Notes under the pieces: generated by a model | The model's database searches: none | The model's input: only the letters and a program-made list of their open reading frames with translations | Told to the model about the DNA's origin: nothing | Origin: Thermoproteales archaeon | Lineage (GTDB): Archaea > Thermoproteota > Thermoprotei > Thermofilales > Thermofilaceae | Direction: 5' to 3' | Length of the DNA stretch: 39,772 bases | NCBI GenBank assembly: GCA_021163245.1 | Contig: JAGGXB010000115.1 | Span: 1-39,772, forward strand | Made by a program: the position numbers and the translations under genes | Shown: in pieces, positions 26,979 to 36,687 of the stretch | How the letters are laid out: each line of letters opens with the position of its first letter | Position numbering within the stretch: the stretch's first letter is position 1

Positions 26979-27033
26979 ATAAAATAAATATTTATTTTTT
27001 TAATTTATTTTATGTAAATAAAGGTGTAAATAT

Positions 27034-30000
27034 ATGTATAGGAATAGAAAGTATCTATTCGTAGTTATACTAACCCTGGTTTTATTATCTCCTGTTCTTA
27101 TAAATAATACTTATTCTACTCCCATGATTAAAAGTGTAGATGATATGGATATCATTATCCCAAGACTTTTGTCAAAGATAAACTATACAAAAGTTGAAAG
27201 CCATGTAAAGTATTTTACCAGCCTTGGATCACGTATGACTGGATACCCAGGTGTATGGAAAGCAGCTGAATATATCTATAAAGAGTTCTCTAAATATGGT
27301 CTAAAAACATACTATGATAATTTTAGTGTAGTTATTCCATATGATTATGGAGCTACTTTAACTCTTGATAGTGGAGAAACTATCAAAATTTATCCATTAT
27401 GGCCCAACATAGTTTGTCCACCTTCAACTCCCGGCATATCTGGAAGAATAGTTTATATCGGTGCAGGAAGCCTAAAAGAAATAAAGGGAGTGAACTTAAA
27501 TAACACCATCGTTCTCATCGATTTTAATAGCAAATTTGATTGGGTTAGAACTTTAGGTTTAGGAGCTAAAGCCGTAATATTCATCGAACCAAAATTCACT
27601 ACACGAACCGAAACTGAGCTAAAGAAGGTACCTATGGCAATAAACTTACCCAGATATTATATCAAAGCCTCAGATGCCTCAAAACTTTTAACTTTAATAG
27701 AGAAAAACGAGAAAGTTTTCGGGACAATAAAGGCTAGAATGGTTTGGGAGAAAAAATGGTCTCCTAACATAGTCGGTGTACTTCAAGGTGAAACAGATGA
27801 GATAATACAAATATGGGCTTACTTTGATTCTTATTCAATAGTTCCATCATTAGCGCCTGGTGTCGACGAAGCATCAGGCATTGCTAGCTTACTTGAAATA
27901 GCAAGGATTTTATCAAAGGAAAAACCCCAAAGAACAATAATGTTTGTTGCAATGTCTGGTCATTTTGTTTCCTTGTCAGGAGCAAGAGAATTTATAGAAA
28001 AATATTTCTTTGGAGAGAAAAAGGAGATAGGCGACAAAACAGTACTCATACTCGGTCTCGACTTATCTACTGATGTAAACACTATGGCTTTATATGCCGG
28101 TGTTTCGTTCTGGGCAGGAAAAACATTCTATAGCTTAGCAACTAAAGATATTGATCCTTTCAGAAAACTATCATATCTCTTATTCCAAAACGGCAACCCT
28201 ATATCTGCCAACTCTATACCTGGTCTCGACATATCTGATCTATTGAATTTACAAAATATCATTGGAGACGAAAGTTTACTCTACCATATGATGAAGTCTA
28301 CAAAGAGAATATATTATGCGGGAGACGGTATAGGTTTTGATTACAGATCAGGTACATTTAGCAATAATATAGCGATGGTTCCTACACTGTATATTGATAC
28401 TGAGGCAGCAGCTATGGCCGGAAAATTAGCTGTGTCATTCTCTACCAGCAGAACAAGAAGGATGCATTGGAATACTCCAACTGAAACTCTAGATGATTTC
28501 GATATTAACAATCTAAAACCACAATTAGAATTCATTCTATGCTCTGTTTACTTACTGGCAAACTTGGAAAACTTAGAAGATTATGGAATTAAAAATCTGC
28601 AAGCTACACGCTTCGACACTGGAAGATATGTTGGATTTTTAACCATTGAAGGAACCGTCGTAACATACGATACAATGGAAGGAAGATATATTCCTGTACC
28701 AAACGCTTTAGTTTATGTAACTTCATATCGTCTAAACAATTATGAATTTGTGACCATAACTGATGAAGATGGTAACTTTGTAATCCATGGCGGTAGAAAC
28801 TCTTTAGAACCAGTAACAGGCGGTCCTCCACATATATTCGAAGCATTCAAAATTAACGAGACTACAGGAAACGTAATTTATTCAGAAGACTATGGTGTAC
28901 ATGGATCCACATTTTATACATTTAACGTAGTGTTTACAGGAGAAGTAGGAAGAGTAACACTATGTATATTTAAATCTTCTACAATCGCCTTATTCGATCT
29001 AGTTGATCCTGAAAGCCTAGAATCATTAACATTCGATATAAAGGTTTTAGATTCCCGAAGCCATTCAGAACCATTACAATATGGTAAAGCTGATTTATTG
29101 ATGTCTTATATTCTTAATAGATGGAGCTATAGGTCCTCTCTTGGAGACCCAGTAGGTCCTTGGCCTATCCCAGTAACAGCTGTTTTTGTACCCGAAAACA
29201 TACCGGTAGAATTGCTTATTTATGCTGGGCCAAATCTGGTTGGATTCTTAACCAATAAGACCCATGGCTATACACTGAAGCAAGGAGAGTTATTAAAACT
29301 ATATGTACCTTACGATGTTTTAAGAGATGTACATTCCATTGACACATCGAGATTAGACAGGTTACATAGTTCATATGTTTTCTCAGGAGGTCTTGTTGCT
29401 GAAGAACATCATGATGAAGCAAGTAAACTGCTTAATGAGTCCATAATATTGATGAAAAACGGTAAATATGATCTAGCATACGCTCGAATTGTAAAAGCAT
29501 GGACCCGTGAATTAAGAGCTTATGTAGAGACCAGATCACTCTTCTATGATACAGTATTTGTAGCAATATTCTACACAAGCATTCTTCTCTTATTTGTTCC
29601 AATAGTTGAAAGCGTATTCATCGCAGCCCGTGGACTTAGAAAAATAATAAGCATAGCTAGTCTAGCAATTGTTTTTACGATCATAGTTTATTTCGTACAT
29701 CCAGGCTATACACTTGCAGCAAACATATTCTTAATTCTGTTGGGATTATCAGTTATTTACCTTCTAGGTCTCACATTTTTGGTTATAATGAATGAAACAA
29801 GAGAATTTACCAAAGAAATAAGAGAAAGGTTTGTCGGAGTACATGAAGTAGCGAAAAGCAAATTTGACGCATTTATGCTGGCATTTTCATTCGGTATTGG
29901 ATATATGAAAAAGAGAAAAATCAGAGCTGTCTTAACAGCAATTTCTATCATAATTACAGTATTTTCGCTTGTTATGCTTTCATCAGCCTACAGCTATACA

Positions 30001-31593
30001 TCAGTTATACCTGCTCCCACTGAAAAGACTGTTAAGCCATTATATAATGGCTTGTTAGTTCATGCTTTAGTGGATCCATCAACACACACAATATATACCC
30101 TATCTGTCAACTTAATAGATTACCTGAAATATAATTTTCCAGATGCGTTAATTTCACCAAGAACTTATTGGCGACCTGGTTTTGCACAAGACTCATTATT
30201 AAGAATTAAGGGACCAAATGGTACTGCTTCAGTAATAGCGGTTATGGGCATGTCACCTCTAGAAGAAAATATTACTAAGATATGGTCTAAATCTGGATTA
30301 TACGGTAGATGGTTTATTAAAGGAGATAGAAAAGTCTGTATTATCACAAAAGACATAGCTAAAGATGGTGGTTTCCAGTTAGGTGACCATATACAATTAC
30401 TCGGAGGTATGTCATATATGATTATTGGAGTATTGGATGGAGAAGTCATGTATGATATTGAAGATCTTAACGGAGAGCCTATAACACCTTTTGATTATAA
30501 CTTACTCGCCTTAAATCCCAACGTCCCAGGATTTCCACGTCTAAAACATAGCTTCATAATAATTCCCTATGAAGATTCACTTGAAATAGGAGCAGCCATA
30601 ATCAATACAATAGTTGTACCTAAAAATATGACAGCCGAACAATTAGAAAAGACTGGAATCGATATATCGTTCACAACCGGCAAAGACGTATACGTTGGAG
30701 TAGGAGATTCTGTAAGATTATACAGAAGAAGCCAAGCCATAAATGTCCAGGGATGGTCAAACGTAATAGTGCCATTAGCTATAGCAATATTAGTTATGTT
30801 AGACACCATGCTTGGAAACGTGTATGAGAGAACCAGAGAATTTTCAATACTTGGAACTCTCGGCTTATCTCCGATGGAAGTCGCAGCCCTTCTATTTGGT
30901 GAATCACTTGTTTATGCTATCCTAGGAGGCTTCCTTGGATATTTAACAGCTATGATATTCTTGAAAACGTTGATATTCACTAATACACTGCCTTTAGGCA
31001 TTCCGTTAAACTATTCTTCATGGTTCGTAATAGTCGTTATATTGGCTTCCATGGGTATAACAATGGCATCTACCCTATACCCAGCACTTAGAGTACATAG
31101 ATCAATCACTCCCTCGCTAGCCAGAAAATGGAAGATACCTAAACCTAGAGGCGATGAATGGGAAATACGCACACCATTTGGTGCAATGGAAAGAGAAATA
31201 TGGGGAGCATTAGCTTATCTAAAAGAATACTTTGAGACTCAGGGACAAGAAAGAGCTGGTCCATTCATGTTGATCGGAGACATTACTTTCAGTGAAAGCA
31301 TGACAGAAGGCAGAAAAATTAAGACTATTACAACTAAAGTATCGCTGCCTCCACATGAACAGGGTGTTACTCAAGAAGTTTCGATTAGAGGAACATGGGA
31401 TCCATCGAGGTCATTGTACATGTTTACGATTTATCTAAGGCATCTGACTGGTAGTTATGATCTTTGGGTTAGGCTAAATTATCCGTTTATAGATTCCCTT
31501 AGGAAACAATTATTAATATGGAGAGGCTTACAACCTAATCTTAAAAATAAATATATTGAGAAAGGTTTGGAGGAATTTGGTGGTGAGAAATAA
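27034..31593 (+). CDS. M28-peptidase-like ectodomain fused to FtsX/MacB-type permease (full length)
   Basis: The 1519-residue protein has a signal or anchor helix (about 7-27), a PA-like segment (157-186), an M28-like domain (about 245-510), a carboxypeptidase-regulatory-like beta domain (about 530-600), a helical repeat region, several membrane helices (about 830-925), a MacB-type helix at about 961-990 with a core domain, three FtsX helices with YERTREFSILGTLGLSP, and a C-terminal domain that shares PSLxRxWxIxxKPRGD with the copy at 1-4323. M28 ligands: first His is Tyr263, Asp265 and Asp278 remain, the catalytic Glu pair is Gly309-His310, Asp343 and the last His478 (MHWNTPTETL) remain. Peptidase activity is therefore doubtful. 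A GGTG site seven bases before ATG 27034 supports the start. Its stop shares a base with the next ATG. Confidence 0.85.
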   Translation: MYRNRKYLFVVILTLVLLSPVLINNTYSTPMIKSVDDMDIIIPRLLSKINYTKVESHVKYFTSLGSRMTGYPGVWKAAEYIYKEFSKYGLKTYYDNFSVVIPYDYGATLTLDSGETIKIYPLWPNIVCPPSTPGISGRIVYIGAGSLKEIKGVNLNNTIVLIDFNSKFDWVRTLGLGAKAVIFIEPKFTTRTETELKKVPMAINLPRYYIKASDASKLLTLIEKNEKVFGTIKARMVWEKKWSPNIVGVLQGETDEIIQIWAYFDSYSIVPSLAPGVDEASGIASLLEIARILSKEKPQRTIMFVAMSGHFVSLSGAREFIEKYFFGEKKEIGDKTVLILGLDLSTDVNTMALYAGVSFWAGKTFYSLATKDIDPFRKLSYLLFQNGNPISANSIPGLDISDLLNLQNIIGDESLLYHMMKSTKRIYYAGDGIGFDYRSGTFSNNIAMVPTLYIDTEAAAMAGKLAVSFSTSRTRRMHWNTPTETLDDFDINNLKPQLEFILCSVYLLANLENLEDYGIKNLQATRFDTGRYVGFLTIEGTVVTYDTMEGRYIPVPNALVYVTSYRLNNYEFVTITDEDGNFVIHGGRNSLEPVTGGPPHIFEAFKINETTGNVIYSEDYGVHGSTFYTFNVVFTGEVGRVTLCIFKSSTIALFDLVDPESLESLTFDIKVLDSRSHSEPLQYGKADLLMSYILNRWSYRSSLGDPVGPWPIPVTAVFVPENIPVELLIYAGPNLVGFLTNKTHGYTLKQGELLKLYVPYDVLRDVHSIDTSRLDRLHSSYVFSGGLVAEEHHDEASKLLNESIILMKNGKYDLAYARIVKAWTRELRAYVETRSLFYDTVFVAIFYTSILLLFVPIVESVFIAARGLRKIISIASLAIVFTIIVYFVHPGYTLAANIFLILLGLSVIYLLGLTFLVIMNETREFTKEIRERFVGVHEVAKSKFDAFMLAFSFGIGYMKKRKIRAVLTAISIIITVFSLVMLSSAYSYTSVIPAPTEKTVKPLYNGLLVHALVDPSTHTIYTLSVNLIDYLKYNFPDALISPRTYWRPGFAQDSLLRIKGPNGTASVIAVMGMSPLEENITKIWSKSGLYGRWFIKGDRKVCIITKDIAKDGGFQLGDHIQLLGGMSYMIIGVLDGEVMYDIEDLNGEPITPFDYNLLALNPNVPGFPRLKHSFIIIPYEDSLEIGAAIINTIVVPKNMTAEQLEKTGIDISFTTGKDVYVGVGDSVRLYRRSQAINVQGWSNVIVPLAIAILVMLDTMLGNVYERTREFSILGTLGLSPMEVAALLFGESLVYAILGGFLGYLTAMIFLKTLIFTNTLPLGIPLNYSSWFVIVVILASMGITMASTLYPALRVHRSITPSLARKWKIPKPRGDEWEIRTPFGAMEREIWGALAYLKEYFETQGQERAGPFMLIGDITFSESMTEGRKIKTITTKVSLPPHEQGVTQEVSIRGTWDPSRSLYMFTIYLRHLTGSYDLWVRLNYPFIDSLRKQLLIWRGLQPNLKNKYIEKGLEEFGGEK

Positions 31594-33467
31594 TGAGATA
31601 TAAAGAAGGTTTAACACCAAGGTCGTTCCTAGCAATAATTTACGGTGCATTTATCCTACAACCAATAATAATATTCACTTTGTTATATGCTGGAGCATCC
31701 ATTATAGGAGCAGTACAATACCTAGTAATTCTTGTTTTTACCGAGATTGCTCGATTATATGGTAGTAGATTGACTAAACAAGAAGTATTTATAGCATTTT
31801 ATGGTCTAGGAGCAGCGGCAAGCGGAGGTGTCTTTATTTCTCTTCTCTTCAAAGGCTATTTAAGAACAAGTAGCATAACGCGCGCATTTGGAATAGCTGA
31901 TAAATTACCAGTATGGGTTGCTCCTCCTTCAAGCTCAGAGGTATACTTTATTAGAACGCTGTTTCATCCCGACTGGCTCCCAGCATTAAGTATCTTACTT
32001 TTAGGAATGCTCTTCTTTATTATAGCTGATCTAGGAATAGGTATGCTTGTCGCCCAAATGTATGTTGAAGTCGAGAAATTACCCTTCCCATTGGCACAGG
32101 TAAGTGCACAAGCTATAATTACATTGACAGAAAGACCGGCTGAAAGATTAAGAATTTTTGTCTTCTCTATCATCATAGGAATGATCTATGGAGTATTACT
32201 TTATGCAATACCAATAGTAGGCGGTATCCAGGCGATACCTTATCCATGGGCTGATGCCAATGAATTTTTGGAAACAAAGCTTGGACTCTATGGTGCATCT
32301 TTTGGTGTTGCAACTGATTTAGTGTTTTTTGCAACAGGTTTTGTGATACCGTTTACTGTAGCCGTGAGTCAGTTTATTGGAGCAATGACTGTATGGTTTA
32401 TTGGAAATATGGTTATATTGAAAATGGGTTTATGGCCTAGCTGGCTCCCTGGAATGAAAATACAGCTTGCTGCACTCAGGTCAGCTCTCGACTTTTGGGC
32501 ATCTCCCACACTTGGCTTAATAGTTGCTGCAGCTGTAATGCCTTTAATCCTTCATCCTCGTTATCTTTCATCCAGTATAAAGTCTCTTTCAAAACTAACA
32601 GGTAGTTCAAGAGAAGCTGGATTTTTGCCATTATGGATATTATTAGCTCTTTATATTGTAGGAAGCTTTGGTAGCGTTGGTTTAACATTATATCTTGTGC
32701 CAGGATTTATGCCCTATTGGTGGACTTTGATTCTCTTAGGACCAATATGGTCTTTTATATATATCCTTGTATCAGCTAGAAGTATAGGCGAAACGGGTTA
32801 TCAGTTACCAGTACCTTATTTCAGAGAAGGTTTACTTGTTTTTGTTCCCTATAAAGGAGTAGATATATGGTTTGCTCCTATTTATACACCGACAGTTATC
32901 GGAGGTATATCCAGTGTCTCTGGTCAAGGATGGGCTTCAACCGTTAAGATAGCTGAACTAACCGAAACAAAGATATCGAGTGTATTAAAGACATGGATTA
33001 TTGCCACAGCATTAGCCATTGTAATGAGTTACATCTATACATCGGCTTTCTGGATGCTTGCTCCAGTTCCTTCCTCTTACTATCCTGCAACCATAATTAA
33101 CTGGCCTATCTCCGCAATGTATACTGGCTTATGGGTTTCCAAAAAACTTGTAATTTTCAGGCCAACCACATTAGTAAGCGGCTTTATAATCGGCTCCATA
33201 TTATTTGCAATTCAGGATCTTCTACATCTTCCGTTTTCATATGTTGGATTTGTAATAGGAGCGGCAAACTTTATTCCTATAAGCGTATCTACATTTATAG
33301 GAGCATTAATTGATAGAACACTACTCGTAAAGATATTTGGAAAAGAAAAATGGAGAAATCTAAAAAGCGTTGCAGTAGCTGGACTGCTAAGCGGCGAAGG
33401 TATCATACTTGGCTTTTCAGCAATATGGATGATCATAACAAAATCTGCATGGATTCTACCATATTAA
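31593..33467 (+). CDS. OPT/DUF6785-like polytopic membrane transporter (624 aa)
   Basis: Paralog of the transporter at 4325-6229, with the same KEGLTPRSFLAI start, VEKLPFPLAQVSAQAIITLTER segment, a DFWASPTLG loop and matching C-terminal helices. It has about 14-16 membrane segments and no soluble domain. The ATG overlaps the stop of the M28-like/FtsX gene as TAATG, with GGTGAG five bases ahead, so translation is coupled and near-equal amounts of both proteins are expected. A T-rich tract follows its stop. Substrate unknown. Confidence 0.75.
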   Translation: MRYKEGLTPRSFLAIIYGAFILQPIIIFTLLYAGASIIGAVQYLVILVFTEIARLYGSRLTKQEVFIAFYGLGAAASGGVFISLLFKGYLRTSSITRAFGIADKLPVWVAPPSSSEVYFIRTLFHPDWLPALSILLLGMLFFIIADLGIGMLVAQMYVEVEKLPFPLAQVSAQAIITLTERPAERLRIFVFSIIIGMIYGVLLYAIPIVGGIQAIPYPWADANEFLETKLGLYGASFGVATDLVFFATGFVIPFTVAVSQFIGAMTVWFIGNMVILKMGLWPSWLPGMKIQLAALRSALDFWASPTLGLIVAAAVMPLILHPRYLSSSIKSLSKLTGSSREAGFLPLWILLALYIVGSFGSVGLTLYLVPGFMPYWWTLILLGPIWSFIYILVSARSIGETGYQLPVPYFREGLLVFVPYKGVDIWFAPIYTPTVIGGISSVSGQGWASTVKIAELTETKISSVLKTWIIATALAIVMSYIYTSAFWMLAPVPSSYYPATIINWPISAMYTGLWVSKKLVIFRPTTLVSGFIIGSILFAIQDLLHLPFSYVGFVIGAANFIPISVSTFIGALIDRTLLVKIFGKEKWRNLKSVAVAGLLSGEGIILGFSAIWMIITKSAWILPY

Positions 33468-33500
33468 ACAAAATATTTTTTATACTAATTTTTATTTTTG
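33468..33500 (+). terminator. T-rich terminator after the transporter operon
   Basis: Runs of T at 33476-33481, 33490-33494 and 33496-33499 follow the stop at 33467 directly. They overlap the short gap before the acetyltransferase gene, so some read-through is possible. Confidence 0.4.
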
Positions 33501-33512
33501 ACTTGTATAAAA

Positions 33513-34313
33513 ATGAATATAAAAATTTTAAATCTAGATGAGCAACATATTGATGATCTCATCTACGTATGTTCTAGATTTCCTCCTTACAACGAACCAT
33601 TGTTAACAGGTATAAAAATAAAGAAAAAATGGCTCCTTCATATGCTCAACAACTATGGATCTGTTGCTAAAATTGGATATTTTAACGATAAACCAGTGGC
33701 CCAAATTATTTATTATCCAGAAATAGCTAATCCCGTAGGATATATGAGAGAAAACGTGTTAGTCTTGCAATGTGTATATAATCCAAATCCAGAAACACGG
33801 AGAAAAGGCATAGCAAAAAGACTTATTAAAAGTCTTATTGATGAGACAAAGAAAATGGACAAATATGATTTTATAGCTACGTATGCTTTTGAAACAGGAG
33901 AATATTATTCTCAACGTGAGTTTTTATTGAAAGAAAACTTTAAACCGATAATAAATGGAGATAAAGAAGATCTATATTATCCTTTAACAGACAAAGCCTT
34001 GGATAGAGGAATCTTTAATCCATGGAGAGAGCCTGTTCAACCCTATATTCCTTTAAAAGAAGATAGAAATAGAGCAATTATATTCTATACTCCTACATGT
34101 GAAAGTAGCTATGTATTTGCTAAAAAGACATACGATGTAGTTAAAATGGTGGAACCAAATCTAAATATAACGCTAATAAATTATTGGGAAAAACCCAGAG
34201 AATTTCTTAAAAGAAACAGACACTGGTTCATAGTTAACGCAAACTCTATAAAAGCAACTATCTTTAACAAAGAACAATTAATCAAAGAAATAAAAACAGC
34301 TTTAAAAAATTAG
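33513..34313 (+). CDS. GNAT acetyltransferase with YoaP-like C-terminal domain
   Basis: The 266-residue protein has a GNAT fold with the acetyl-CoA-binding motif A as RRKGIAKRLIKSLIDE (Arg96-Ala101 and onward). A second part (about 175-266) looks like the YoaP-type C-terminal domain, a thioredoxin-like region with FYTPTCESSYVFAKK (one Cys, Cys196) and HWFIVNANSI. The acceptor is unknown. I chose ATG 33513, as the open frame starts at TTG 33498 in the preceding terminator-like tract. It ends six bases from the convergent GH51 gene. Confidence 0.75.
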   Translation: MNIKILNLDEQHIDDLIYVCSRFPPYNEPLLTGIKIKKKWLLHMLNNYGSVAKIGYFNDKPVAQIIYYPEIANPVGYMRENVLVLQCVYNPNPETRRKGIAKRLIKSLIDETKKMDKYDFIATYAFETGEYYSQREFLLKENFKPIINGDKEDLYYPLTDKALDRGIFNPWREPVQPYIPLKEDRNRAIIFYTPTCESSYVFAKKTYDVVKMVEPNLNITLINYWEKPREFLKRNRHWFIVNANSIKATIFNKEQLIKEIKTALKN

Positions 34314-34319
34314 ATGAAA

Positions 34320-35762
34320 CTATTTTTCAAATACTATAAGGTTAACGGAATGCTTAGGTATGGTTATTTTATCTAATTTAGGCTTCATAGTTTTTTCTAT
34401 AGGTCTTACTTTTTCTCTATTGTCCCAATCATTTCTATCGTTTGGATGTTCACCAGTTAAAACAATTTGTTTAACAGGTTTGACATTAAAATCTTTCATG
34501 AAAATGTCACAAACATAATCTTCTTCTTTATCCCTGTTCACAATATAAACATATATTCTGTTATCATCTTCTGTAGCAGCCACATCTATATAATCTATAT
34601 ACTTACCAAATTTCTTAGAATAATAATAGTTTGAATAAACCCTAGATTCAATAGCATTAACTCCAAAGTTATTAGCATACATATAAAAAACATAGTATTG
34701 TGGTGTTAGCAATATCTCTCCCGTATTTTTCGTTAAAATTAAAGGAAGAACATTTACCAACTGTGCAAAATTTGCCATTTTAACCACACTGCTAAACTTT
34801 ATGAAAGTATTAAGTATTGCAGCAGTTAGAATAGCATCACCTAAATCAGTAATTTGTACAAGTTCTGGTGCAACTGCTTCCTTTTTCCAAACATTCCATT
34901 CATCGTAAGCTATCCATATTTTCTTATTTAGACCTGCGTCTTTTAGACCCTCTCTAATCATATGAAATGTGTCTTCAATCTTTGTCTTTATAAGCTCTGA
35001 CATCGCAACATGTTCGAGGTAGGGATTTTCACCGATATACGTATGAATTGACAAATAATCAAAATATTCTCCGGATTCACGAACCATCCAATAATTCCAT
35101 ATGCTGTTGTCGGCGTCACCAACCGCTATAAGTTTTATCTTTGGATCTACTTTTTTCATCTCATTTGCAAATTCTATTGTTCTTCTTGCACATTCCTTTT
35201 CGTCTAAGCAATAACCTACCTGCCATTTGCCATAAAGCTCGTTACCAATCCCCCAAAACCTGACGTTGAATGGCTTTTCATAACCGTATTTTTTCCTGAG
35301 ATTTGAGTAATAGGTATTTCCATTCTTGTTTGTATATTCAACCCATTTTGCTGCCTCTTCTGGAGTACCATTTCCAGCGTTAACAACGATTAAAGGTTCC
35401 GCATCAATAAGCCTTACCCATTCAATAAATTCATTTGTACCAAACTGATTAGTTTCTTCTTGTCCCCATGCTAAATCATACCTTACAGGTCTTCTTTCCT
35501 TAGGCCCAATCCCATCCTCCCAATGGTAACCTGACGCAAAATTACCACCAGGCCATCTGACAATTGTAGGATTTATAGCCTTAACACTATCTAATACATC
35601 CTTTCTATAACCTTTTATGTTGTGCAATGAAGATGTTTCACAGGTATATATTCCCCCATAGATACATCTCCCTAAGTGCTCTATAAAATGACCAAAGATA
35701 TATGGACTAACTTCACCTAATATTCGATTAGGATAAATATAAATCATGCATTTTTCAGTCAT
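34320..35762 (-). CDS. abfA: Alpha-L-arabinofuranosidase, GH51
   Basis: The 480-residue enzyme removes arabinofuranose from arabinoxylan, arabinan or their oligosaccharides by a retaining mechanism. The GH51 marks are clear: FGHFIEHLGRCIYGGIY (23-39), NPTIVRWPGGNFASGYHW (64-81), the acid/base Glu175 in GIGNELYG, HTYIG, and the nucleophile Glu288 in AYDEWNVW. The C-terminal beta-sandwich follows. There is no signal peptide, so it probably acts in the cytoplasm on imported oligosaccharides. It starts at ATG 35762 with a TATA-like element about 23 bases upstream, which suggests a leaderless mRNA. The gene diverges from the methyltransferase at 35919. Confidence 0.95.
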   Translation of the reverse strand: MTEKCMIYIYPNRILGEVSPYIFGHFIEHLGRCIYGGIYTCETSSLHNIKGYRKDVLDSVKAINPTIVRWPGGNFASGYHWEDGIGPKERRPVRYDLAWGQEETNQFGTNEFIEWVRLIDAEPLIVVNAGNGTPEEAAKWVEYTNKNGNTYYSNLRKKYGYEKPFNVRFWGIGNELYGKWQVGYCLDEKECARRTIEFANEMKKVDPKIKLIAVGDADNSIWNYWMVRESGEYFDYLSIHTYIGENPYLEHVAMSELIKTKIEDTFHMIREGLKDAGLNKKIWIAYDEWNVWKKEAVAPELVQITDLGDAILTAAILNTFIKFSSVVKMANFAQLVNVLPLILTKNTGEILLTPQYYVFYMYANNFGVNAIESRVYSNYYYSKKFGKYIDYIDVAATEDDNRIYVYIVNRDKEEDYVCDIFMKDFNVKPVKQIVLTGEHPNDRNDWDNREKVRPIEKTMKPKLDKITIPKHSVNLIVFEK

Positions 35763-35777
35763 AATTATAATTTGTCA

Positions 35778-35791
35778 TTATAAAATAATAA
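35778..35791 (-). promoter_or_regulatory. TATA-like element of the GH51 gene
   Basis: The reverse strand reads TATTATTTTATAAT, centred about 23 bases before ATG 35762. The rest of the 156-base divergent gap is AT-rich, including an alternating AT run at about 35867-35880 that precedes a second TATA-like stretch for the forward gene. Confidence 0.45.
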
Positions 35792-35918
35792 GTATATTCG
35801 ATCACATGAAAACAAGGATTTTGAGGTACATTATTCTTACTGATTATCTATATTTCATAATTCATAATATATATATATTTTTAGATATATTTTATTTTGA
35901 TTTATAAAAGTGAGAAAA

Positions 35919-36683
35919 ATGGAAAAAGAATGGTTTAGAAAATTTTTTGACAGGTATTACTATGAGACTTATAAAGTTTATGAGCCTGAAGACAGAAATA
36001 AAAGAGAATCTGAATTCATAGTTAAAGCTCTTGGTCTTAATAAAGGTTCAAAAATATTAGATGTAGGTTGTGGCTATGCTAGGCATGCAGTGTATCTGGC
36101 AAAATTCGGATATAACGTTGTTGGTATCGATCTTAGCAGTTTTCTTTTGGAGAAAGCTAGAGAGAGATGCAGAAAATTTGGAGTTGAATTAGAACTTATT
36201 AAAGTCGATATGCGTAATATGGAATTTGAAAATGAGTTTGACGGTGCCTTCTTATTCTATACGACTTATGGGTATTTTAGTGATGAAGAGAACTTCAAAG
36301 TGCTCGAAAATGTTCATAGAGCTCTAAAACAGAATGGAAGAATTCTCATCGATATCTGGAATAAAACATATACATATGCTAAATTCTATAATGCAAGAAG
36401 TAAGATAATCAGAACCTGGTATTATGCGGGTGAATATCTAGTATTAGAGGAAATAGAATTGGATCTAATGAATGATAGGCTTAATTCAAAAAGAATATTT
36501 TTTAAAGGATCTAGACAAGTTGAGACAAAAACCTTTTCCGTAAGATTGTATAGCTTAAAAGAAATCAATGATATGTTTACAAAAATAGGCTTTGATATCT
36601 TAAAGATTTATGGCAATTATAGAGAGGAAGAATATAATGTTAATAGCCCAAAATTAATAGTTATAGCTCAAAAGACCAGATAA
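35919..36683 (+). CDS. Class I SAM-dependent methyltransferase
   Basis: The 254-residue protein has the methyltransferase fold with motif I DVGCGYARHAVYLA (Asp48-Gly52 and onward), the acidic end of strand two in VVGIDLS, VDMRNMEF, and FDGAFLFYTTYGYF as motif IV. The C-terminal part resembles UbiE/small-molecule methyltransferases of the Methyltransf_25 type. Substrate unknown. I chose ATG 35919, since the longer frame opens at a GTG (35910) that sits in a GTGAG Shine-Dalgarno-like site. It converges on the MntA gene with a gap of four bases. Confidence 0.85.
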   Translation: MEKEWFRKFFDRYYYETYKVYEPEDRNKRESEFIVKALGLNKGSKILDVGCGYARHAVYLAKFGYNVVGIDLSSFLLEKARERCRKFGVELELIKVDMRNMEFENEFDGAFLFYTTYGYFSDEENFKVLENVHRALKQNGRILIDIWNKTYTYAKFYNARSKIIRTWYYAGEYLVLEEIELDLMNDRLNSKRIFFKGSRQVETKTFSVRLYSLKEINDMFTKIGFDILKIYGNYREEEYNVNSPKLIVIAQKTR

Positions 36684-36687
36684 TTAT

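Noticed and set aside
26980-27002. Inverted-repeat-like AT stretch after the 677-residue transporter
   Set aside because: It is composed almost only of A and T, so the symmetry is expected by chance. It may contribute to partial termination, but the short gap and the Shine-Dalgarno site of the next gene point to an operon.
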